From NCBI GenBank assembly GCA_001599355.1, contig BCGQ01000003.1, forward strand, positions 1,286,032 through 1,350,031: a stretch of 64,000 nucleotides of DNA, written 5' to 3'. Shown in pieces: positions 8,631 to 19,400 of this stretch. The position numbers were made by a program, and so were the translations under genes. The first letter of the stretch is position 1. The number at the start of each line of letters is the position of its first letter. The notes below the pieces were generated by a model. That model did no database searches. It saw nothing but the letters and a program-made list of their open reading frames with translations, and was not told where the DNA came from. This DNA is from Nakazawaea peltata (lineage: Eukaryota; Ascomycota; Pichiomycetes; Alaninales; Pachysolenaceae).

Positions 8631-9740
8631 ATGCTTAAGACGTGCTTCTCTACCCGGAAAGGGTTTCATTTGCATGAGGAATATGAAGAGTATGATTTGA
8701 ATGGGAATGAGGGGGGAGAAGGTGTGGAGATGACAGTGGGGTTTGATCAAATGGAGTGGACTAATGATATCGGGAAGGTGTTGCCTAGGAGAGATGGAGG
8801 TGATAATGAACAACAGAATGAGGAAACTAATGGAGATCAAGCTAGAACTGGAGATTCATCTTCTAATGGAACATCCAAGACCCGTTCCAAGCCATCCAAA
8901 CTCGAACGGAAAGAGCTCCGGAAGCAGAAGAGAGATCAAAGGAAACTACCTAAACAGTTGAGAATGCGTTTGAGGTCGGGAGATCTGCTGATTCTGCTGT
9001 CGAACTCTCTAGTCACTGCTAGTCTTAACACACTAATCAAATCTTCTGTGGAACCATTACCTGACAACTGGAGTTGTCAACTTCATAACTCGTCTCTTTA
9101 TAAAGAAGACTTGATGTCACTTAAAGATCAGGAATGGTTAAACGATAATGTGATTATGTACTGTTATAATATCCTTGAACAATATCAATTGATACCGTTC
9201 TACAAGAGGAACCACCTTAGTGAACACACGATCATCCTTGTGCCTCCGTCATTATGTTATCTTGTATTGATCTCTCAAGATCCGACAAGTTTGATCTCTA
9301 TGTTCCCTGCTGAACATTTCCATAAATGTCGATTTTTGATCCTCCCGTTAAATGATGGAGGATCTCATTGGAGTCTCTCAGTGATTTCGATCTTGGATCG
9401 TACTTTTTATTGTTATGACTCTATTGTAAACCTTAACGATGAAGAAAGCACCCAAGTATGTCGTAATTTCAACCAAATCATTGCTAAATTGATGGGCAAG
9501 GATCTCAAACTCGTAAAGCGGAACCTTCCTACTCCACAACAGCCAAATGATTCAGATTGTGGCATATTTGTCATATGTCTCACATGTTTTATCGTGAGTG
9601 AGTTGATCGGAGCAAAGACTTCACGGAATTGCAAATCGTGGAGAATCGATTTTGATTTACAAAAGAAGATCCGGTCGGTAGATCCAGTTGGGATCCGTAA
9701 GATGATTCTCCAGACCGTTGAACCATGGGCTAAGTTGTAA
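8631..9740 (+). CDS. NEDP1: NEDP1/DEN1-like (SENP8) ubiquitin-like protein protease
   Basis: This is a 369-aa cysteine protease of the C48 (ULP/SENP) clan. The first 140 residues are acidic then strongly basic (KLERKELRKQKR) and not conserved. The catalytic domain starts near residue 155 and includes DQEWLNDNVIMYCY, the substrate-gripping LVPPSLCYL block, His246 in GGSHWSL, Asp263 in CYDSI, Gln303/304 in TPQQPNDSDCG and the nucleophile Cys310. The spacing and the small domain fit NEDP1/DEN1/SENP8, which processes NEDD8 and removes it from cullins, better than the larger Ulp1 or Ulp2. An intact triad predicts activity. The 8631 ATG is the first in frame; a shorter start such as Met34 cannot be excluded. 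Confidence 0.8.
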   Translation: MLKTCFSTRKGFHLHEEYEEYDLNGNEGGEGVEMTVGFDQMEWTNDIGKVLPRRDGGDNEQQNEETNGDQARTGDSSSNGTSKTRSKPSKLERKELRKQKRDQRKLPKQLRMRLRSGDLLILLSNSLVTASLNTLIKSSVEPLPDNWSCQLHNSSLYKEDLMSLKDQEWLNDNVIMYCYNILEQYQLIPFYKRNHLSEHTIILVPPSLCYLVLISQDPTSLISMFPAEHFHKCRFLILPLNDGGSHWSLSVISILDRTFYCYDSIVNLNDEESTQVCRNFNQIIAKLMGKDLKLVKRNLPTPQQPNDSDCGIFVICLTCFIVSELIGAKTSRNCKSWRIDFDLQKKIRSVDPVGIRKMILQTVEPWAKL

Positions 9741-9860
9741 TAACTTGTCCAATCTCTATAATGCATAAATTGTATAATATTATAATGAACTACAGCATTT
9801 GATAATGAACACTGGATACCCAAACTATATCATTAATACTATACAATCGTTATACAATAT

Positions 9861-11744
9861 CTATATCTCATTCCACATCTCAAGCAGGTCCTCAAGTAAT
9901 CTCTCGATTAAGTTCTGACTACTATCGTTACTCTGGATATCCTTCAACATGCGGAAACATTGCTGCATCAACAGCAACTTCTCGAACTTCTTCATCTCGC
10001 CGTCCAGGTGAAGATCACTGTCGTCTTCACGGATCCAATTTTCTTCTTCCGCAGTTTCGTAGATGGGGACAATGACTGCATCACGAAGCAGGATCAGAAT
10101 AAGACGTTTTACGTAGAGATTAGAAATGTCCGATTCCGAGGTCAAATCTCTCCAGATTTGGAGATGGTTTTCGGGCTTTATCAAGGATCCAGCACCTTCT
10201 AATTCCAATTGAAGAGGTAAGAATATTCCCTCGAGGTAGTAGAGGATGTCGGTCTTGAAAAGTGTCCAAACCTTGATCACTTTGGATTCCGGGGACTTGT
10301 TTCGTATAGAGACTACATATTTCTCGTAGAGTCTGGAGAACCCACGATAGAGCAAGGACTGGATTTCAGCAAAGAGAGTCGTACGGCGTCCCAGATGCCC
10401 TAAAATGGAGCCAGAGCTTGCAGATGCAACACCAGATCCGGATCCAGATCCCGTCCAGTTGATCCTCAAGTAAATATAAAGCTGAACAAGCTTGTTCATG
10501 TCCTCAATGGGCACTTTTAAGGGCACTCCTGCAAACATAGGCAAAATTAACTGCGATAAAAGGTTGTAGCATTCATTGGCCATGACATCTTTTTGGGGAT
10601 ACAGGTCCAAATCGGTGAAGCTTAGCTGCTCGATCTGCTGGAAGGTCCTCTGGAGGTCCGAAAAGGAACCTCCACCTACGGAAAATGAGTAAAGAGCATT
10701 TGCGGGTTCCGAGATGAACTTGGAATTCGACGATGACGATGAAAGAGGGGTGTCCTTACTACGGGGACGAAGAATATTATGGTGATTCAAATGAAGATGG
10801 TGATGGTGATGAGAAGAGGACGAACCGGATCCACTGGAACTGGTATTAGCAGGTCCAGCACCTCCTAATTGAGGAGAGGTGAGGGCTCCCATTGTCTCGA
10901 CCGATTTGATCAATGGAGATTGTCGCTCTAATCGTGAAGAATTTAAATTTGAAGTTTGAATGAAAAGATCCATGGGTCTCTTGAGGTTTCTTTTCTCCTT
11001 GATGGACCTACTGATGCTCATTTGACGCTGTAAAGAGTTAGAGCCGTCATCTAAGGATGAAGACTCGGCCCCACTCGACGAGTCCTGCTCGTTCGAGCTT
11101 TCTATAGGTGTCATTGTTGGAGTCTCAGAGCGTCGTTTCGATTTGGATGATCTGGACGATGAGAACAATCTTGAAAGTCGATTAGAAGACTTATTATGCA
11201 GCTGAGGTAATGACGTAGTGGATGTTGAAGATCCCTGGGTGTTTGATACCCCCGAGGGATGCATTTCTAGCAAGGGAGAGCCCAAATTCCCCGTGGTTTG
11301 GATACTGTTGAAGGAAACAGTCCTTGAAAGAGGGAGTAAAGTGGATGAAGATGAGTTGGCATGCTTGAAAAATGGTCCGGGCGACGTTTTGGCATGTTGA
11401 GGCTGTGTCTGTTGGTGTAAAGCAGGAGAAGTCTGCTGATGATTCGGACTAGTAAAGGTCTGTTGATGAGAAGGTCTCAATGGGCTGTCGAATATGGCTG
11501 AAGATGATTCATCTGAGGGTGAATTGACCAACGATTCGAATGATCCACGTTTGCGGTAGTAAGAGTCGCTGAATTTGGCTGCCGGAGGCTGAAATGAGCC
11601 CGGTGGGAGCAGCAGACTCGCGTCTTCATCGGCGCTATTTGAACGGGCGTGAGAAAAGCGGACAGAATTAGCTGAAAGTGAACCCTTTCTGTCTCTAGTA
11701 GACTGGAATTGGGCAGTTGATGCACTTAGTGGCGTCTGAGGCAT
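9861..11744 (-). CDS. BIT61: TORC2 subunit BIT61/HbrB-like
   Basis: The protein has 627 residues. About the first 350 are low-complexity, rich in Ser, Gln, Pro and His (a HHHHHLHLNHH stretch near 310), with many potential phosphorylation sites. The C-terminal region from about residue 370 carries the HbrB fold: NKLVQLYIYLRINW, LFAEIQSLLYRGFSRLY, a VWTLFKTDILYYLEGIFLPL block and RLILILLRDAVIVP. HbrB proteins (Bit61/Bit2 in yeast, PRR5/Protor in animals) are TOR complex 2 subunits at the plasma membrane, acting in Ypk1 signalling and actin and sphingolipid control. The GSGSGSGVASASSGS insertion near residue 435 is a linker. It faces MON1 across a 244-bp divergent promoter. Confidence 0.8.
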   Translation of the reverse strand: MPQTPLSASTAQFQSTRDRKGSLSANSVRFSHARSNSADEDASLLLPPGSFQPPAAKFSDSYYRKRGSFESLVNSPSDESSSAIFDSPLRPSHQQTFTSPNHQQTSPALHQQTQPQHAKTSPGPFFKHANSSSSTLLPLSRTVSFNSIQTTGNLGSPLLEMHPSGVSNTQGSSTSTTSLPQLHNKSSNRLSRLFSSSRSSKSKRRSETPTMTPIESSNEQDSSSGAESSSLDDGSNSLQRQMSISRSIKEKRNLKRPMDLFIQTSNLNSSRLERQSPLIKSVETMGALTSPQLGGAGPANTSSSGSGSSSSHHHHHLHLNHHNILRPRSKDTPLSSSSSNSKFISEPANALYSFSVGGGSFSDLQRTFQQIEQLSFTDLDLYPQKDVMANECYNLLSQLILPMFAGVPLKVPIEDMNKLVQLYIYLRINWTGSGSGSGVASASSGSILGHLGRRTTLFAEIQSLLYRGFSRLYEKYVVSIRNKSPESKVIKVWTLFKTDILYYLEGIFLPLQLELEGAGSLIKPENHLQIWRDLTSESDISNLYVKRLILILLRDAVIVPIYETAEEENWIREDDSDLHLDGEMKKFEKLLLMQQCFRMLKDIQSNDSSQNLIERLLEDLLEMWNEI

Positions 11745-11988
11745 CGTTTCAAGTCAATTCCACCTAATATATCCCCCCTGGATCTGCCCTTCAATATCAA
11801 TTGTATAATTTAATTGAACTTTTTTTTTACGTTTATAAGGGAGAAAGTTGAGGTGACAATAGTAGGGTCTAAAGCGGCCGGTTTCGGGTGATATTGGAGT
11901 CAATTAGAACGTTGAGACGTGTATTGATAAGAGCGGTGTGTTTTTGATTTGGAATTTGTGGTAATTGAGCGTGATATTGCACTGATCA
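11745..11988. promoter_or_regulatory. Divergent promoter, BIT61 and MON1
   Basis: This 244-bp spacer contains an ATCCCCCC block near 11771 and a T-run near 11819. No other feature is seen. Confidence 0.3.
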
Positions 11989-13968
11989 ATGGACTCATCA
12001 CTTTACGAGGACTATCTAGAAGGAAGAGAAGGATTAGGGGGCCGAAAGACGGTGGAGAGGGGGATTAGCGGGGATATTTTGGCAATGGATAATGTACTGG
12101 AGGGCACTGGAGTCGATTTGAGTCCTCAGATGGGACTCTCCCCTCCAAAATTGACCCATAGAACATCGGTAGTCTCACTTGCTAATAATACGTTGGTTCT
12201 TCCGGAGTTGATGGAGGCGTCAAGGGCTCTGACCACGTCTGTATCACTTGAAGATGGGGTCAGTACGTTCAATATGGATATAGGAGGTGGAAATGATGTA
12301 GTTTCGCTATTTGGCGGTCGTAGCAGTGCTCCCACGTTGAATATCCACGACGGAGATCACTCTGTAGATAGTTCTGAAGAAGATTCAGCTAGTATAATCG
12401 AGCGTAGGATAAGTGAATTGATTAATGATGACCGTAGTATCATGAGAGAGTCTATGATGCTCCACTCTACTAGCTCACGGGGTAGCACCTATGCATCTAG
12501 TTCTGTGGGAGGGTTGATGGGGGAGTCGGATTACTTTTTAGAGGGGTTACCTGCTGTTACGGAGCCTCAAAGTGCCGATAATGTGGATGATTTGGAGGAA
12601 TTCTTGAAGTTTCCGAAACATTTCTTCATTCTCTCATCGGCAGGAAAGCCTATTTACTCTATGCATGGCTCCGATGAGATCATATCGGGGTATATGGGGG
12701 TGATCCAGACGATTATCAGCTATTTTAAAGAGACAAATGAGGATAATTTGAGGTCTTTTGAGACTTCTAATGGTACGAAGTTCTCATTTTACATTCAGTC
12801 ACCTATAATATTGTTACTGATATCTACAAATAGTATGGAAACTGACCTTCAGTTGCTCCAACAGCTTCAATTCTTATATAATTTCTTACTTATGACACTT
12901 TCCAAGCCACATATTGGCCGGGTGTTCGCTAAACGGGAGAATTACGACTTGAGAAAGTTACTCGGGAGGTCAGATATTGCCTGTTTGGACTCGATATGTG
13001 CAGAATTATGCAATAACGTGAACCCTGGTTTGGTAATTGGAGGGTTAGAACTGATAAAATTAAAATTACCCGTGAGAAATGCCTTGGGAAGCATCTTACT
13101 CTCTCATAGGACACCCAATTTGCTTTATGGGCTTGTTGTGGCTCCTAAAGGACGTCTTCTCACGGTTCTCCGGCCTCGTAGACATACTTTACACATCTCA
13201 GATCTTCAATTATTGTTCGAAATGATCTTTAACACTAAGACATTCCGTTCTACTGCCGATAATGCATACAGTGAAGAAGAGTTTTGGGTTCCTACGTGTC
13301 TCCCGAGATTCAATGTAAATGGTTTCCTATATAGTTTTATCAAATTTGTGGATTTGAGTTTGCATCTCGCTCTAGAAGAGCTCGAAGGGCTTTCGGAGGA
13401 GCAAATCGACAACAATAAGCTCACACTTATCCTCATTTCGGCAGACAAGTCGGCATTCTTCGAGATGCGAGAGCTGCTGAGTAAGATCATTGCCGATCTT
13501 TGCTCTCAAAAAGGCCATAGTAAGAGAGTATTTGACGAATTAGTAAGGTGTCTTTATAGTCCTAGATCGCGGATCCGGATGAATGTGGATGTGCCCACTC
13601 CTTTGGTCCGTCATTTCCTGTATAAATCTCGTACACACATCCAGTATGTGTTCCCAGAGTGGGAGAGTAGTAGTGAGACGTCCTATGGCAAGTTGATGTA
13701 CATTTACAAGAGGCTTCAGACGTTAGTTCTTCGTCATTATGACGGGGGGAATCTGAGATCGAATTTCATCTCGTATTTGAAGTTCGATGTAGGTGAGGGC
13801 AAGCAGGTCTTGGGATTTGTATTGATTACAAAGACGTATGAGTTGTATATGGTGACCAATGATGGTATTATCAATAAGGAAATATTGATGGAGAGTTGTA
13901 AGAAGATTGTGAGGTGGTGCCTGAAGAATCAGGAGAGGTTATTTGTTTGTGGAGGAGCTGTATTTTAA
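11989..13968 (+). CDS. MON1: Vacuolar fusion protein MON1
   Basis: The protein has 659 residues. About the first 200 are acidic and disordered. The conserved part begins at FPKHFFILSSAGKPIYSMHGSD near residue 205, the first longin strand typical of Mon1. It continues through SPIILLLISTNS, QLQFLYNFLLM, the LxLPVRNALGSIL block and a C-terminal third longin region. Mon1 pairs with Ccz1 as the guanine-nucleotide exchange factor that activates Ypt7 (Rab7) on late endosomes, autophagosomes and vacuoles. Length and domain order fit the family. The DDLEEF segment ahead of the first longin domain may be a regulatory phospho-region. The gene is convergent with the IZH-like gene. Confidence 0.88.
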   Translation: MDSSLYEDYLEGREGLGGRKTVERGISGDILAMDNVLEGTGVDLSPQMGLSPPKLTHRTSVVSLANNTLVLPELMEASRALTTSVSLEDGVSTFNMDIGGGNDVVSLFGGRSSAPTLNIHDGDHSVDSSEEDSASIIERRISELINDDRSIMRESMMLHSTSSRGSTYASSSVGGLMGESDYFLEGLPAVTEPQSADNVDDLEEFLKFPKHFFILSSAGKPIYSMHGSDEIISGYMGVIQTIISYFKETNEDNLRSFETSNGTKFSFYIQSPIILLLISTNSMETDLQLLQQLQFLYNFLLMTLSKPHIGRVFAKRENYDLRKLLGRSDIACLDSICAELCNNVNPGLVIGGLELIKLKLPVRNALGSILLSHRTPNLLYGLVVAPKGRLLTVLRPRRHTLHISDLQLLFEMIFNTKTFRSTADNAYSEEEFWVPTCLPRFNVNGFLYSFIKFVDLSLHLALEELEGLSEEQIDNNKLTLILISADKSAFFEMRELLSKIIADLCSQKGHSKRVFDELVRCLYSPRSRIRMNVDVPTPLVRHFLYKSRTHIQYVFPEWESSSETSYGKLMYIYKRLQTLVLRHYDGGNLRSNFISYLKFDVGEGKQVLGFVLITKTYELYMVTNDGIINKEILMESCKKIVRWCLKNQERLFVCGGAVF

Positions 13969-14149
13969 TGAATGGAGGAGTATTGAAGATAGTGTAGATA
14001 TGACGTTGTAGTGTAGTTGGTTTGTAGAACTGTATTTGTAAACTGTAGTATAGTGAAGATTGTAATGAGTTGTAATGTTGGATATTGGGGGTTAGATTTT
14101 GGGGGGTTAGCAGATCATTAGAAGAAGGATATAGCATTATAGATCTAAA

Positions 14150-15094
14150 TTATATACTTCTCGCATATTCATAACTATTCAACAACAGTTTCCCATGGCA
14201 ACAGGCAGCAATGACTACAAAGAAATGGAAGATCTGATGAGAGTGACCGAAATAATCGTACTTTCCTGGATGGAATCTTTCTGGTACCCTTGCGGCGTAG
14301 ATCAGAGCACCTGCTATATAGAAAAACAGCTCTAAGAAGACATAGGTCAATGAACAACGACGCCAGGCTTCGACAGAACCCAAAACCACAACTCCGTATG
14401 CCACTGGGAACACATTGCTCAACCCAAAAGCGACGAACATCAGAGCTCTGAACAGGATCCAAGAGGGGTGTCTGAATTTATCTTTAAGACTTACGATGGC
14501 ACATATGAGACCCAATATGAGGGTGACAGCGATGAAACATCCAGCTACAATCGGTCTATCTATAAATGAGTAGTATATCAAGCCTACTGCTGAGGTTACG
14601 ATCAATATTACGATTCCCAAGTAGTCCAATTTATTTCCCAGGACAGATACGTGAAGAGAGTGGCATTTAATGCAGTGAAATATAGATGACATGGTCAAGC
14701 AGCAGCCCAGTCCAAATAAGAATAATCCTAATATGAGAATATCCATGGTGCCGGGCCCATTGGCAACAGTTCCGTCGGTCAAACAGCTCCCCAAAAACAC
14801 CACCAAGACCACACTGCTGAGGGCTCCTGGGATGAGATGGGAATAGATATTGACACTTTCGTTGTGGAGGAAGAGTAATGATTGGAGACATTTGACCATT
14901 GATCTTGTCTCTCGCACGTATCCTTGTAAGATGAAGTCGTTGTCGCGTTGCCACCTGGGGAGCTCATCCCAAGAACATAATTGGGGGAAATGGGAGAGAT
15001 CATTGGTGGTTGGGGAAGGATCTGAGGCAAGTAAAGGGGAAGATTCGGATTCTGGGACCATATGTGAAGTCCTTTGTCTATTCTTCAATGTCAT
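14150..15094 (-). CDS. PAQR/hemolysin-III family membrane receptor-like protein (IZH type)
   Basis: The protein has 314 residues with seven predicted membrane helices. PAQR signatures are intact: LQSLLFLHNESVNIYSHLIPG ahead of TM1, SSIFHCIKCHS with the metal-binding His, LDYLGI, and the C-terminal HSHQIFHFF pair of histidines. These coordinate Zn2+ in adiponectin-receptor relatives, which have ceramidase-like activity. Yeast Izh1-4 act in zinc and sterol homeostasis. A second in-frame ATG at 15061 (Met12) may be the true start. The promoter side carries three CACGTG E-boxes. Which IZH paralogue it corresponds to cannot be decided here. Confidence 0.85.
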   Translation of the reverse strand: MTLKNRQRTSHMVPESESSPLLASDPSPTTNDLSHFPQLCSWDELPRWQRDNDFILQGYVRETRSMVKCLQSLLFLHNESVNIYSHLIPGALSSVVLVVFLGSCLTDGTVANGPGTMDILILGLFLFGLGCCLTMSSIFHCIKCHSLHVSVLGNKLDYLGIVILIVTSAVGLIYYSFIDRPIVAGCFIAVTLILGLICAIVSLKDKFRHPSWILFRALMFVAFGLSNVFPVAYGVVVLGSVEAWRRCSLTYVFLELFFYIAGALIYAARVPERFHPGKYDYFGHSHQIFHFFVVIAACCHGKLLLNSYEYARSI

Positions 15095-15685
15095 ATGTGT
15101 TTGGAATGGAATTGGGCAGGCGGAGGGGGTGTATCTCTCGACTTTTTAAAGGTTGTGGGGAGTCATCTGACGGTTTTGATCACGTGATATTCCGGGGGTG
15201 AGTGAGACCCCGAAGATGACCGGGGGTAAATTTTATGACTTCCTAACTAGGAAATGACAAAGTCACGTGTTCTGAGTCACGTGACCGGGAATCTGTGAAT
15301 ATTCAGAAGGGGGTGATTGGGGTCAGGCAAAGAGCAGAAACACTTGGAAAGCTTCTAAATTTGAGGGTACATCTCGGAGGACTAGTTAAGCTGAACCAGC
15401 AAGTCTCTGCGCACCTCAATATTGCTGCGATCTCCTATCATTATCGGCGATATCGTCTCCTCCAGCCGTTCTCCTATAATTGTATATGCATGATCGGCCC
15501 ACGGTGACTTGGACCGAGGCCTGTACTGGGGATGAAGCCTGGAGTGGCTGTAGTAAGAGGGAAGTAGTGTCATTAGGTGCATTAGAGCCGCGACGCGAAA
15601 TTTGGGTGCGCCCTTCCGCAGTATATATACCGGGGTAACCCCCAATTTTCACCTAGAAAGCTACTGGATAATTTAATTATAAAAA
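15095..15685. promoter_or_regulatory. Divergent promoter with three CACGTG E-boxes and one Mcm1-like site
   Basis: CACGTG occurs at 15181-15186, 15264-15269 and 15278-15283; the last two are 14 bp apart in the same orientation context (GTCACGTG). This is the core bound by Cbf1 and Pho4. TTCCTAACTAGGAAA at 15240-15254 resembles the CArG sites elsewhere in the window. A TATATATA box at 15622-15629 precedes the GPI-protein ATG by about 60 bp. Regulation by phosphate or methionine factors is inferred. Confidence 0.5.
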
Positions 15686-16408
15686 ATGGTCAGTTTGAGA
15701 AATTTCGCAATTGCTGCCGGTGCCGTGCAATTGGCCAGTGCCTCTGCTTATTTAGATCTCTTGGAAAGAGATTTTGAGTTGCCAGAAGAATTACAATTGA
15801 TTAAAAGAGAAGCTGAAGATACTGCTACTTACCAATGTCATTCTGATTGTGGATATGCTATTTTGGCCGTCTATGCCTGTTCTGATAACGGGGATGAGAC
15901 TGCACCATTTGACGATAGTTGTTTATGTGCTGACAATTCTACTTTCAACAGTTTGATGCCAGATTGTTTGGACTGTGGTTGGTGTCTTTACACCGATTAC
16001 TGGCCATATTTGGAGACTGCCATTGCAGAGTGTAAGACTCTTCCAGTTACTCCTACTGGGTCTACATGTTCACCATCTAGTTCAATTTCTTTGATTATAT
16101 ATGAAGAGAGTGGTGCTAGTGCTGAGTCCAGTGGTATTGCTAGTGCTACTGATAGTGGTAGTGCTAGTGCTACTGATAGTGCAAGTGCCAGTGCTACTGA
16201 GGGATCCAGTTCTAGTTCTAAGTCAAGTTCTAAATCCAGTTCAAGCTCTGAAGCTAGTGGTAGTGCTAGTGGTAGTGCCAGTGGTAGTTCCAGTGCCAGT
16301 GCCAGTGCAAGCTCCTCCTCAGACTCTACTACTGCCTCTGGTATGGCCAACCGTCTTGCCTTCAGTGGAGTCCTCGGTGCCTTGGCCGTTGGTTTCTTGA
16401 TGATTTGA
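15686..16408 (+). CDS. Secreted GPI-anchored cell-wall protein, Cys- and Ser/Ala-rich
   Basis: The protein has 240 residues. There is a signal peptide at 1-20 (SLRNFAIAAGAVQLASASA), then a KREA-type Kex2-like site (LIKREAED) near residue 40. A compact domain at 48-132 holds about ten cysteines (CHSDCGYAI, CLCADNSTF, CLDCGWC), which suggests disulfide pairing. Next comes a long SASASG/TDSASA low-complexity stalk. The C-terminus, SGMANRLAFSGVLGALAVGFLMI, is a GPI-attachment signal. It would be covalently linked to wall glucan after processing. Yeast species carry many such lineage-specific proteins, and I cannot name an orthologue. The TATA box 60 bp upstream fits regulated or strong expression. 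Confidence 0.8.
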   Translation: MVSLRNFAIAAGAVQLASASAYLDLLERDFELPEELQLIKREAEDTATYQCHSDCGYAILAVYACSDNGDETAPFDDSCLCADNSTFNSLMPDCLDCGWCLYTDYWPYLETAIAECKTLPVTPTGSTCSPSSSISLIIYEESGASAESSGIASATDSGSASATDSASASATEGSSSSSKSSSKSSSSSEASGSASGSASGSSSASASASSSSDSTTASGMANRLAFSGVLGALAVGFLMI

Positions 16409-16472
16409 TGAGTTAATTAGATAATATAAGTTTAGTTTTTAGTCTACAGTGATGTAAGAGTGTAATATTTAA

Positions 16473-19400
16473 TTAAAGGAAGTCATTCATGGAGTAATCT
16501 TGGACAAAACCTCGATTAAGAGGGTCTTCAAGAAGACTATTTAAATTCAAATCGATGTAGTGAGTATTACGTTGAGAGTGATGCTCTTGAGGCAGTGACT
16601 GTGATGGGAATGGAGACAGTGACCAATTGGGGGTGTTATATTGGAGGGGTTGAGGAGTATTTGACATGTGAGAGGGGATATGAGGGGGGATATTTTGATG
16701 GGGAACAGTTTGGGGCAGACCAGTCTGTTGAGGAAGGTTTTGTGGAGTCATTTGCATTTGCATAGGCAATTGAATTGGTTGTTGAGATTGGGGGTGAGGT
16801 TGAGGTTGAGGTTGTCCCATCTGCCCATAAAATTGTGGCAGCATCGCAACCAATGATGAGAAATCAGGTTGCTGCCACATCCGATACTGCTCTTGCTGTT
16901 GCTCTTGAAGCATCAGTTGTAATTGATCTTGGAAATGAATCTCATCACCGAAACCTTCCTCCTGCTTGGAATTCATCAATTCTATCCAAATCTCATCGAC
17001 TTCTTTACTGAAACTCTCGGAGTAATTGTTGAAAGTCGTAGAAGAAACTGGAGACTCGGTGGTGGCTGAAGATCCGGCAGCTGGGGGTTCATTCAAGATA
17101 TGAGCAAGCAGAGCAGGACTACGAGCAGGACTACGATGATTTACTTGAGGGAATACCTTGACTGAGAGGTCATCATCAACATCGACATTCAGATTCTCAC
17201 CATGGCCGAGTTTAGAGGACATTTCTTTGAATTCTTTCAATTCCTTGAAAGTGTAAAGATCTTGTAACTCGGCTAGGGAGATGGTGGAGAAGATGGAGAA
17301 TTGAGGGACATCGAAATCTACACCATGATGAGCTTCGGGAGCTGCTGATGCCTCTGAAGGTATCCCATCCTCTTTCAGAATTACGATCTTACCATCTCTA
17401 ATTATATAAATCGACTCAGCTGATAAAAGCTGGTAGATCAGGTTTTGGGCCTTGAACATCTTCCAGGCGTAATAAACAGTCGGAGTAAGCTTCTTGAGTT
17501 CTTTTAAATGAACTGCTACGTTATGAAGTATGGCTTTTTTCAACGTCAGAACTACGGCGAAAGTTGAGGATGTTTTAGGTTCACCTTGGAGCTCAAGAAC
17601 AGCTTCATAATGGCCTAAACGTGATAAGAAATCGAACTGACCTTGAATAGCACGATGAATAGCGTTTAAAATATCGGAAGTGAGGTAAAAATCGAACCCC
17701 TCGCCCAAATATTTGCTTAATTTATTGATTATTCGTGGTAAAATGGCCATTAATTCGTTACTGATCAGCATTACTTTACGGAACATCGCCATAGCACAGG
17801 GCAGATTACCTCTCGAGTCATAATGAGACGTCAAATGGACGTAAAGACAGAAAGAAGTGGCTGAAATGTCGAGATAATTATGGATTTGTCTCAGTTTATG
17901 GAGTTTTTCAAGGTGTGAAGTCGCTGGAACGTTGAGAAGGATGTGAGAAAGTGATTTATAGAACTTTACCATCTTAGTTTCACCGTCAAGCAACAAAGTA
18001 AGGATATCGGAGATTCTCGAGGTGCCTTGAAGGTCAAGAACAAGCAGGTTGGCCCTATCTAAAAGGCCCATAAGATCATTATATACGTGCAGACAGTGGA
18101 TTACGAATCTTTCGATAGCTATAGTAGGAGAATTTATGGCCAGCATGTTTTCCTCGACTAAATGAGGTACCTTGACGTTATGAGATAGTACTCGGATGTA
18201 GGAAGAGCTTCCAAGGACCATTCCATGGTAAGATTCTAAGGAAAGTAAGGCGTACCAAATCTTCCTACGGAGTTGGTAGACTTTTGGGGAGTGGGTAGGG
18301 GTTAAGAGTTGTTCTGGGTCTACGTTGAGTCCTATAGAGATGGCCATTTGGAAGAGCATTCCATGATAAATTCTGGAATCATTACCGGCACCTGCTCCGT
18401 CACCTTCTTCTGGGGAAAACCGGTAGCAAAGTCTCATGTAGAGGGCACATTGGAGGATTTCTAGGTTTGTACCACGGAGAAGACGGAATTGGTTGAGACA
18501 ATTTTGGGCCAGGGTGGTGAAGACGGCCGTGATATCTATGGAAGCGAGGCATTTTTTACATAAACAGGACGTAGAAGAGCAAGAACAACTGGAAGAAGGG
18601 GATTTTGAGCAAGAACAGGTGGAATTTTGGTCATCTGATGAGCAACTACAAGTTTTAACAGCCGCTAAGGACAATGAAGAGAGTCTAAGGACCAATAAGA
18701 AGGTTCCTAGAGTTGCGAAATCGACTCTTTTGGTGATTCCTAGCTGATGAACTCTTGAAGAGCCATATTCTGGGTCTTTTGGAGCTTCTGGAGACCCAGG
18801 ACGAGGTCCTACAAGTTTCAGAACTTGTTGTAAGAAGTTCTCGTAGTCTAAGTATGGTACGAAGGGGTAAACGTAATAGAAGAAGTGCTCACAGAGGGCC
18901 CAGAGGTGGTTACGGCAAGGTAAGATGCGAAGAACGAGTTGGATAGTTCCGTAAGCTGAGTCTGGGCGATGATTACGGGTGAAACCCATCATACTTGAGT
19001 GAGAAGCCGTCGTGAGATTGCTGGTACGGGCATGAGAAGGTGGAGCAGGTGTTGCTACGGGTGTCTCAACTGTTGAAGGGATATTTGCAGGTGCAGTTGT
19101 TGGCTGAGGAGCCGATTTTGAAATTGGATTTGAAGCTGAAGAATTTCCTGGTGGTCGAGGCGAATTAGAAGCCAGACCTGAATGTTCGGAAGTCTCAATT
19201 GCCGGTCCTATGCCTTGGATCAGTTCTACAGGATCATCGGCATCTTGTTCGTCATCGGCATCACCCAGTTTACCACTGATGATCAAAGAGGAACCAAATC
19301 TTGAGGAGAGCACTTTACTCCAAATTACACGAACAAAGACGTCTCTTTTGACGAGGGTGACCCATGATAATGGACCGTGGTTGAATACTCGTGACTCGTC

